Shown one piece after another: positions 58,085-64,000 of a stretch of 64,000 bases of DNA. Source of the DNA: Pseudomonas aestuarii. Lineage in GTDB: Bacteria > Pseudomonadota > Gammaproteobacteria > Pseudomonadales > Pseudomonadaceae. The notes beneath the pieces were generated by a model that was given only the letters and a program-made list of their open reading frames with translations, was not told the origin of the DNA and did no database searches. The stretch lies in assembly GCF_027988105.1 (NCBI RefSeq), contig NZ_JAQJZJ010000001.1, positions 558,001 to 622,000 of the forward strand, in the 5' to 3' direction. The number at the start of each line of letters is the position of its first letter. Positions within the stretch are counted from its first letter, which is position 1. Position numbers and translations under genes: made by a program.

Positions 58085-58384
58085 ATGACTGAGGCCACCG
58101 AGAAAACCTGGTTCGTCTACCTGGTGCGGACGCAGAACGGTGCGCTGTATTGCGGCATCAGCGACAACCCGCAGCGGCGTTTCGCCCAGCATCAGAGTGG
58201 CAAAGGCGCCCGTTTCTTCCATTCCAGCCCGGCGCTGGCACTGGTCTATATCGAAGCCTGCGCAGGCAAGGGCGATGCCTTGCGCCGGGAGCGAGCGATC
58301 AAGCGCCTGGGCAAACCGGCCAAGGAAGTGCTGGTGGCCGCTGGCAGTCTTATCGCTGCGGCTGATAGCACGCTATCACCCTGA
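58085..58384 (+). CDS. GIY-YIG domain protein (UPF0213)
   Basis: A 99 aa single-domain protein. The GIY-YIG motif is modified as WFVYLVR then [15 protein letters not shown], with the conserved Arg. The fold is that of small endonucleases, but the role of this family is not established. ATG 58085 is used, although GTG 58076 is possible. It lies 24 bases after pcs and could be co-transcribed. Confidence 0.88.
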   Translation: MTEATEKTWFVYLVRTQNGALYCGISDNPQRRFAQHQSGKGARFFHSSPALALVYIEACAGKGDALRRERAIKRLGKPAKEVLVAAGSLIAAADSTLSP

Positions 58385-58448
58385 GTGGGTAGGCCGTAGT
58401 GGTGTGCGCAGGTAAGCTGGCGGCTTATGAATAGTTGCGGAGCCTGTC

Positions 58449-59384
58449 ATGCACGAGTTGATCCTGCACCATTACCCCACCTCGCCGTTTGCCGAGATGA
58501 CGCGCCTGATGCTGGGCTTCAAGCAATTGTCCTGGCGCTCGGTGATGATCCCCGCGGTGATGCCCAAGCCGGATCTGACCGCCTTGACCGGCGGCTACCG
58601 CAAGACGCCGGTGTTGCAGGTCGGCGCCGACATCTATTGCGATACCGCGCTGATCGCCCGGCGTCTGGAGGCGGAAAAAGCCACGCCGGCGTTGTTCCCC
58701 GAAGGCCAGGAATTCAATGTCGCCAGCTTCGCCCACTGGGCCAGCGCGCTGGTGTTCCAGCATGCGGTGAGTCTGGTGTTCCAGCCTGAGTCCATCGCTG
58801 CGCGCTTCGGTAGCCTGCCGCCGGAATTCCTCAAGACCTTTATCGCCGACCGTACCGCGCTGTTCAGTGGCGGTAATGCCAGCCGCGTGCCGTTGGAACA
58901 GGCCAGGCATCAATGGCCGGTGCTGATGAGCCGGTTGCAGCAGCAACTCGAGCGTGAGCAGGGCGACTTCCTGTTCGGCGAACCGTCGCTGGCCGACTTC
59001 GCCATGGCCCATCCGCTGTGGTTCCTGCGTGGCACTCCGGTCACCGCACCGCTGGTTGACGAGTATCCGGCCGTGGCGGCCTGGCTCGGCCGGGTGTTGG
59101 GCTTCGGTCATGGTGCGCACAGCGAGATGAGCGGTGAAGAAGCCGTGGCGATCGCGCGTGAGGCCACCCCGGCAGCCCTTCCCGGCGAGGCATTGACTGA
59201 CCCGAATGGTTTCACGCTCGGCCAGCAAGTGGCCATTGCGGCCATTGATTACGGCGTCGATCCGGTCGAGGGCGAGTTGTTGTTCAGTGGCAGCGAAGAG
59301 CTGATCCTGCGTCGCGAAGATCCGCGTGCCGGGCTTGTGCATGTGCATTTTCCGCGCATGGGCTTTCGCATCGAGGCGCGCTGA
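58449..59384 (+). CDS. Glutathione S-transferase family protein with C-terminal extension
   Basis: A 311 aa protein. Residues about 1-80 form a thioredoxin-like GST domain (HHYPTSPFAEMTRLML and GGYRKTPVLQVGADIYCDTALIARRL), followed by a helical domain (to about 210) and an extra region of about 100 residues with FTLGQQVAIAAIDYGVDPVEG. The extension is not a usual GST part. The substrate is unknown. It is separated from the next gene by the miniature element. Confidence 0.85.
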   Translation: MHELILHHYPTSPFAEMTRLMLGFKQLSWRSVMIPAVMPKPDLTALTGGYRKTPVLQVGADIYCDTALIARRLEAEKATPALFPEGQEFNVASFAHWASALVFQHAVSLVFQPESIAARFGSLPPEFLKTFIADRTALFSGGNASRVPLEQARHQWPVLMSRLQQQLEREQGDFLFGEPSLADFAMAHPLWFLRGTPVTAPLVDEYPAVAAWLGRVLGFGHGAHSEMSGEEAVAIAREATPAALPGEALTDPNGFTLGQQVAIAAIDYGVDPVEGELLFSGSEELILRREDPRAGLVHVHFPRMGFRIEAR

Positions 59385-59390
59385 GGCACA

Positions 59391-59561
59391 CCTAGCAGCC
59401 TGTCGGACTTGACCGTCCGTAGCGAGGGAAAGTTCGGTTTGAAGCAGTTCTTGCGCGCTTTTGAGGCGAATAGTCGCTCTATTTAACGAGAAAGCGCGCA
59501 AGAAATGATCAAATCCGGCTTTTCCGCAGTAGGACAGTGTTAAGTCCGACAGGCTGCTAGG
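59391..59561. mobile_element. Miniature inverted-repeat element (MITE-like)
   Basis: A 171-bp element with perfect 20-bp terminal inverted repeats (59391-59410, starting CCTAGCAGCC, and 59542-59561). Inside is a perfect 14-bp inverted repeat TTCTTGCGCGCTTT (59448-59461) / 59491-59504, and a looser pair CGGTTTGA (59435-59442) / TCAAATCCG (59509-59517), so most of it folds into one long hairpin. No open reading frame for a transposase is present, and no clear target duplication is seen. Its right end supplies the stop codon of the next gene. Confidence 0.85.
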
Positions 59562-60471
59562 GCCTGCGACAGCTGTCGCAGGCTTGGAGGGCCGCCTGGC
59601 GCAGGTGCGGTAACTGCAAGGCCAGTAGCTGGAAGTAGGTCAGGCGTTCGTAGCACAGCACCAGTTCGCCGCCGGTGCGGCTGTACCAGGCGTCGGGTGC
59701 GCCGCAGCTGACCAGGCGCAGTACCAGGTCACGGGGCAGGCGGTACGTCTCGCTGGCGCGGGCGGCAATGGCCTCCACTTCGCCAGCGCGGCGGATCTGT
59801 TCGAGCAGGCGCCGACTCTCTTCCGGGCGCAGGTTCGGCGGCTCGTAGATTACCCGGATACGATGGTCGATCGACTCGCCGGGGCGGCGGCCGTGTAGTT
59901 GCTCGACCCAGGCCAGCGCCTGGCGCACCTGGGCGTACTCCTGGTCGCAGTAGAGGGCGCGCTCCACCGGCAAGCCGGTGAGCTTGGGCACCCATTCCAG
60001 CCGATCCGGATCGCTGCCGTAGATCAGGCAGGCCAGGTTGTAGAACCGCTGGGCGTCGAGGCTGTGGCTGGCCCAGGCATACACTTGCTCATCCCTCGAT
60101 TTCGCGCGATGCCATTCCAGCCGCCAGTAATCGGCGATGTCCAGCAGTTTGGCGTAGAAATCGGGGTCGCGCTGACGCCCGATGGAGAGGAACAGGCTGA
60201 TGAAACCGAGTTGATCGGCGGCATCCTCCTCGCGGCCGAGCAGCGGAAGGTTCAGCTCGGCGATCAGCAGGTGACCCATTTCGTGCGCCAGGGTGAAGCC
60301 GGTGTTGACGGCGACGAAGCGCGCGCTGTCGCTGCGCAGGGCTTCCGGTGGCGGTTCTTCGCTGGCCCTGCTCGCCGCGCCGTTCAGCAGCAGTGCCAGG
60401 CATAGCGTGGCGTACACCAACAGGCGGCAACACTGGGTCGCAGGACCTGGTTGGCTGCAGGACGGCTTCAT
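59557..60471 (-). CDS. DUF4344-like putative metallopeptidase, ends in the miniature element
   Basis: A 304 aa protein with a signal peptide (LLVYATLCLALLLNGAASRA) and a zinc-type motif HEMGH at residues 63-67, followed by REEDAADQLGF, a pattern of DUF4344 metallopeptidases. It should act in the periplasm; the substrate is unknown. The last codon (CCC) and stop (TAG) lie inside the terminal repeat of the miniature element, so the C terminus has been trimmed or reset. Just before it is a perfect 22-bp palindrome (59562-59583) within the coding part. Confidence 0.82.
   Translation of the reverse strand: MKPSCSQPGPATQCCRLLVYATLCLALLLNGAASRASEEPPPEALRSDSARFVAVNTGFTLAHEMGHLLIAELNLPLLGREEDAADQLGFISLFLSIGRQRDPDFYAKLLDIADYWRLEWHRAKSRDEQVYAWASHSLDAQRFYNLACLIYGSDPDRLEWVPKLTGLPVERALYCDQEYAQVRQALAWVEQLHGRRPGESIDHRIRVIYEPPNLRPEESRRLLEQIRRAGEVEAIAARASETYRLPRDLVLRLVSCGAPDAWYSRTGGELVLCYERLTYFQLLALQLPHLRQAALQACDSCRRP
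59562..59583. repeat. Perfect 22-bp palindrome next to the miniature element
   Basis: GCCTGCGACAG is followed immediately by its exact complement CTGTCGCAGGC. It directly abuts the right end of the element and encodes part of the C terminus of the metallopeptidase. Confidence 0.75.
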
Positions 60472-60648
60472 CCCCGACTCCTCGCGTCAGACGCTGGAAC
60501 CTCTTTATCTGACTCTAGCAGCCCGTGGTGCTTGGGGTGGCCTACGCGGGCGCGGCTGCAGCCGCTCAGCGCTTGCTTGCGGCTCGCGCTGAACACCGCC
60601 TCAGGGCGCGCCTCAGCGGTTACCCCGGGCGAGCAACGGGAAGGGCCG

Positions 60649-61470
60649 CTAGTCCGCGCCCTGCAGATCGTCCAGCGTGAACGGCGGCGGGCGATCCGGC
60701 CACTCGAGGTGCAGCCGTTCGAATTCGCGGGCCAGCAGGCTGGCCAGCAACCAGTCGCGCAGCCAGCGATGTTCGGCCGGCAGCACATACCAGGGCGCCG
60801 ACTGGCTGTGGCTGGCCGCCAGCAGTTCGCTCCAGTGTTGCTGGCGCACCTCGTAGCTGCGGTAGGCCAGCAGGTCACTGGCGCGCAGTTTCCAGCGCTT
60901 GTCCGGGCGCTGCAGGCGTTGCAGCAGGCGGGCTTTCTGTTCGTCCCGGGAGATCTGCAGGTAGCACTTGAGCGGATGCAGGCGCTGCGCCGGCAGGCCC
61001 GCTTCCAGGGCCAGCACGCGCTGCAGCCGAGCGGGCAGTTCGGTGGCGCCGATCAGGCCGTCGAACAGGTCGCTGGCCAGGCCTTCGTAGTAACTGCGGT
61101 TGAACACCCCGAGCAGTCCGGGGTCGGGCAGCCGGCGCCGATAGCGCCAGAGGAAATCATGCCGTCGCTCGCCGGCATCCGGTTGCTTGAAACTGTGCAG
61201 GCGCAGGCCTTGCGGGTCGATGCTATTGAGCACGCGGCGGATCACGCCGTCCTTGCCGGCGCAGTCCGGGCCTTGCAGCACCAGCAGCAGGGCGTCCTGG
61301 CCGTTGGCCCAGAGCCGGCGCTGCTGGTCGTTGAGCCAGGCGCGCAGTTCGGCCAAGGCCAGTTGCGCGGTCGTTCTCTGCAGGCCGAAATCGCGCGCCG
61401 GATCCTGGGCAAAAGGGGCCGCCGGATCGAGCAGGCAATCGTCGAGCACACTGTCGGGCAGGCGTGACAT
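60649..61470 (-). CDS. Polyphosphate kinase 2 family protein
   Basis: A 273 aa PPK2-family enzyme, transferring phosphate between polyphosphate and nucleotides. Walker A GPDCAGKDG is at residues 67-75, with the Walker B-like region FNRSYYEG and the lid-type stretch KCYLQISRDEQKARL. PPK2 classes differ in using AMP, ADP or both; sequence alone does not settle this. The gene stands apart from ndpA by 82 bp and may share its promoter. The 177-bp gap to the metallopeptidase holds no gene. Confidence 0.9.
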   Translation of the reverse strand: MSRLPDSVLDDCLLDPAAPFAQDPARDFGLQRTTAQLALAELRAWLNDQQRRLWANGQDALLLVLQGPDCAGKDGVIRRVLNSIDPQGLRLHSFKQPDAGERRHDFLWRYRRRLPDPGLLGVFNRSYYEGLASDLFDGLIGATELPARLQRVLALEAGLPAQRLHPLKCYLQISRDEQKARLLQRLQRPDKRWKLRASDLLAYRSYEVRQQHWSELLAASHSQSAPWYVLPAEHRWLRDWLLASLLAREFERLHLEWPDRPPPFTLDDLQGAD

Positions 61471-61552
61471 GGCACAGTGCCTCGCAGGTCATGAAACTAT
61501 CGAACCCAGCAGCACGAGTACCTGCGGTTGCTTGCCGTCGGCACTCGGTCGT

Positions 61553-62560
61553 TCAGTCCTTGCGGCGTTTCAGCTGATCGGTCAGTTGGGTCGGCAGGTT
61601 GCGCAGGATCAGGGTGCCCTGGCTCTCGTCGTATTCGACTTTCGAGCCGAGCAGGTGGGCTTCGAAGCTGATCGACAGGCCTTCGGCGCGACCGGTGAAA
61701 CGCTGGAACTGGCTGAGGGTGCGCTTGTCGGCGGGAATTTCCGGCGACAGGCCGTAGTCCTTGTTGCGGATATGCTCGTAGAAGGCGCGCGGGCGCTCCT
61801 CGTCGATCAGCCCGGAGAGTTCCTGCAGGCCCATGGGCTCGCCGATCTTGGCCTGACTGCTGGCGTAGTCGACCAGGGTCTTGGTTTTTTCCCGCGCCGC
61901 TTCTTCTGGCAGGTCCTCGCTTTCGACGAAGTCGCTGAAGGCTTTCAGCAGGGTGCGGGTCTCGCCCGGCCCGTCGACGCCTTCCTGGCAGCCGATAAAG
62001 TCGCGGAAGTACTCCGACACCTTCTTGCCGTTCTTGCCCTTGATAAAGGAGATGTACTGCTTGGAGTTGGCGTTGTTCTGCCATTCGGAAATGTTGATCC
62101 GCGCCGCCAGGTGCAACTGGCTCAGGTCCAGGTGCTTGGCGGCGGTCACGTCCAGCGCCTCGTTGACCGCCACGCCCTCGCTGTGATGCAGCAGGGCGAT
62201 CACCAGGTAGTCGGTCATGCCTTGCTGGTAGTGGGCGAACAGCACATGGCCGCCGGTGGACAGGTTGGACTCCTCCATCAGCTTCTGCAGGTGCTCGACC
62301 GCCTGGCGGCTGAACGCGGCGAAGTCCTGGCCGGCGTCGAGGTAGTGCTTCAGCCAGCCACTGAAGGGGTAGGCGCCGGATTCGCCGTGAAACAGGCCCC
62401 AGGCCTTGCCCTGCTTGGCGTTGTAGCTCTCGTTGAGGTCGGCGAGCATGTTCTCGACGGCCTGCGAGGCGCCCAGTTCGCTGTCGCGGGCGTGCAGCAC
62501 GGCGGGCGTGCCATCGGGTTTCTTGTCGATCAGGTGGACGATGCAGTGGCGGATCGGCAT
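61553..62560 (-). CDS. ndpA: Nucleoid-associated protein NdpA/YejK
   Basis: A 335 aa protein of the YejK (37-kDa nucleoid-associated) family. The N terminus [14 protein letters not shown] and the segment [33 protein letters not shown] (given here only in part, near residues 155-190) are typical. It localises to the nucleoid in E. coli; its molecular role is not known. The ATG is well placed and no alternative start is needed. Confidence 0.93.
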   Translation of the reverse strand: MPIRHCIVHLIDKKPDGTPAVLHARDSELGASQAVENMLADLNESYNAKQGKAWGLFHGESGAYPFSGWLKHYLDAGQDFAAFSRQAVEHLQKLMEESNLSTGGHVLFAHYQQGMTDYLVIALLHHSEGVAVNEALDVTAAKHLDLSQLHLAARINISEWQNNANSKQYISFIKGKNGKKVSEYFRDFIGCQEGVDGPGETRTLLKAFSDFVESEDLPEEAAREKTKTLVDYASSQAKIGEPMGLQELSGLIDEERPRAFYEHIRNKDYGLSPEIPADKRTLSQFQRFTGRAEGLSISFEAHLLGSKVEYDESQGTLILRNLPTQLTDQLKRRKD

Positions 62561-62648
62561 GGACGAGCTCTCACAAATCTTCAGCGGTGAACGGGGGCGC
62601 TGACAGCGGGCGATGGCCGGTTTCGCTGCCCCGGGAATGCTGCGCAGT

Positions 62649-63992
62649 TTACCCGAGTGTCTTGGCTTCGGTCGCCCGTCGCTGCTGCAAGGTCTGCAAT
62701 CGCTCGATCACGTAGCGCAGGTGCACATGCAGCTCGTACAGTTCGTTGGAGTAGGACAGCGGCACCTCGACCTTGGCCAGTTCGTCCTGCAGCTGTTCCA
62801 GGCGCGCGATCTCGCTGCCCAGGCGTTCCGGCAGGGTGCCGGCGTCCAGTTGCCGGTCAATCTCGCGCAGGTGCTTGTACCAGCGGTAGATGCGCGCGCG
62901 GATGCGCCAGCGATACAGCGGGCCGACGGCCTTGAGCAGCGGTACCAGCACCACGATCAGCGGGATCAGCAGGATGATGTAGCGATCGGCCAGGGACGCG
63001 ATGCGAAACGGCAGGTAGCGCTGCAGCAGCGGTAGGCCGCTCTTGTAGTAGTGCTCGGCGTCGCTGGACAGCTCGAAGGTGCGTGGCACGGCACTGGGAA
63101 AGGCGCCGGCCTGATCGAGCAGGCTGCCGTCCTTCATCACCTCGCGGCTGGCCTCGAGGAACAGTGGCACCAGGCCCGGGTGGAAGTGCTGGTTGATCAC
63201 CAGGGTGGCCACCGGGGACAGGGTGACGGTGGTCTGCGGCGGGCTGTTCAGCGCCAGGTTGAGCAGGCCCTCCTCGATCGTCACGCGCTTGAAGAACGGC
63301 AGGCGGGCTTCATAGGCGGCGGCGCGGCGGAAGTTGGCCAGGCGTAACGCCGGGTTGGCCGCCAGTAGTTGCACCCGGGCGTTCTCCGCCGGGCCGACGA
63401 AAAAGGCCGCGTCCAGCTCGCCGGAGTTCAGGGCGGCGGCGGCCTTGTTGCCGCCCAGATTCTGCCAGGTGGCGGGGTACTGCTGCGGGGCGATGGCGTT
63501 GGCAGCGAGGATTGCCGCGCTGGCCGCATGGGTGCCGCTGCCGATGCTGCCTAGGGCCAGGCGCAGCGGCAGCAGATCGGCGATGCGCTCGAGCGCAATA
63601 TCCTTGCGGTAGAACAACCACAGTGGCTCCTGATACACCGCACCGAGGCTTTGCAGGCGGTTTTGCTCGGCGCCACTGAGCTGGCGCTCCAGGCCGCTCT
63701 GCACCAGGGCGATCTCGACCTGACTGTCCTGCGCCAGCAGCCGCTCGAGGTTGTCCCGCGAGCCGGCGCTGGGTACCAGGCTCAGCTCGAAGCCCTCCTT
63801 GGCCAGCTGCGTCTTGAGCTTCTCGGCAAATAACCGGTAATTGCCCCCCTCCGCACCGGTGGCCATGCTGGCGTGCATCGGCGGCGGCGGGGCGACGAAA
63901 TAAAACACGGCGCCGACCAGCGCGGCGACCACCGGGACTATCCACAGATTGGCCAGCAGCATGATCTTCAGGTCTTTGACTACGCGGTGCAT
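62649..63992 (-). CDS. TAXI-type TRAP solute-binding protein with membrane anchors
   Basis: A 447 aa protein. An N-terminal membrane helix (about residues 12-34) precedes a periplasmic TAXI-family binding domain (about 40-325; [16 protein letters not shown] and [16 protein letters not shown]). A second membrane helix (about 340-360) and a cytoplasmic helical part end the protein. TAXI proteins bind small carboxylates such as glutamate, usually with a TRAP permease; none is visible here. The fused anchors make it more likely a sensor or scaffold. Eight bases remain upstream, so an extra upstream start outside the window cannot be ruled out. Confidence 0.82.
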   Translation of the reverse strand: MHRVVKDLKIMLLANLWIVPVVAALVGAVFYFVAPPPPMHASMATGAEGGNYRLFAEKLKTQLAKEGFELSLVPSAGSRDNLERLLAQDSQVEIALVQSGLERQLSGAEQNRLQSLGAVYQEPLWLFYRKDIALERIADLLPLRLALGSIGSGTHAASAAILAANAIAPQQYPATWQNLGGNKAAAALNSGELDAAFFVGPAENARVQLLAANPALRLANFRRAAAYEARLPFFKRVTIEEGLLNLALNSPPQTTVTLSPVATLVINQHFHPGLVPLFLEASREVMKDGSLLDQAGAFPSAVPRTFELSSDAEHYYKSGLPLLQRYLPFRIASLADRYIILLIPLIVVLVPLLKAVGPLYRWRIRARIYRWYKHLREIDRQLDAGTLPERLGSEIARLEQLQDELAKVEVPLSYSNELYELHVHLRYVIERLQTLQQRRATEAKTLG

Positions 63993-64000
63993 GGAGCTTC

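Noticed and set aside
59448..59504. CRISPR-like or attachment-site repeat
   Set aside because: The repeats are inverted, not direct, and there is no spacer series or cas gene.
60517..60652. Second copy of the miniature element, suggested by CTAGCAGCCC and GGGCCGCTAG
   Set aside because: The match covers only about ten bases at each end with a mismatch, and the interior is unrelated.

Overview
The window is a high-GC gammaproteobacterial chromosome segment and almost certainly Pseudomonas. The content fits that genus: an ftsZ-lpxC-DUF721-M23-secA-argJ-mutT core, a ColRS two-component system, an RND pump of the MexVW type, a BifA-type c-di-GMP phosphodiesterase beside sodB, an ArgP/ArgO pair, and a phosphatidylcholine synthase. 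Many neighbourhoods resemble the P. aeruginosa order as I remember it; no alignment was run. I see no rRNA, tRNA, CRISPR array, prophage or transposase gene. One non-autonomous miniature element (59391-59561) is present.

Layout. 1-9950: cell division and envelope core (ftsZ 3' part, lpxC, dciA-like DUF721, M23 peptidase, secA), then argJ, a GST and a Nudix-ThiE fusion. 10057-18649: an AEC transporter, then an envelope block: a minus-strand sulfatase-type transferase plus PAP2 phosphatase, diverging from colR-colS, a methyltransferase, an InaA-type kinase, dgkA and a pseudouridine synthase. Candidate ColR boxes lie in front of both arms. 18796-23353: a minus-strand operon with a degenerate-GGDEF response regulator, panE, a sensor kinase and a cobalamin adenosyltransferase, facing yajQ. 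24090-29518: mscS, a FabG-type SDR, a HugZ-like protein, fxsA and heat-shock groESL. 29576-35329: a non-coding or decayed stretch, a second InaA-type kinase coupled to a small exported protein, and an RND efflux pair. 35586-46377: a chemoreceptor, a four-gene imelysin/di-haem module behind two Fur-like operators, a LemA/GIDE-type pair, and bifA. 46761-51503: sodB, argO, an ACT protein, argP and a second chemoreceptor. 51791-63992: dehydrogenases, two poorly known membrane or small proteins, a GlxA-type regulator, pcs, GIY-YIG, GST, the miniature element, a putative metallopeptidase, PPK2, ndpA and a TAXI-type binding protein.

How the parts fit. Several genes point to envelope homeostasis (lpxC, ColRS and its predicted targets, PAP2, dgkA, mscS, the RND pump, pcs). 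A second theme is c-di-GMP (bifA, a GGDEF-dead regulator, yajQ). A third is iron (the Fur-boxed imelysin module, sodB, ColS ExxE motifs). The most promising under-described items are the imelysin/DUF1111/DUF1513 module, the two InaA-type kinases that lack the usual catalytic Asp, the ColR-boxed divergent envelope locus, and the nested-palindrome element that supplies a stop codon to its neighbour.
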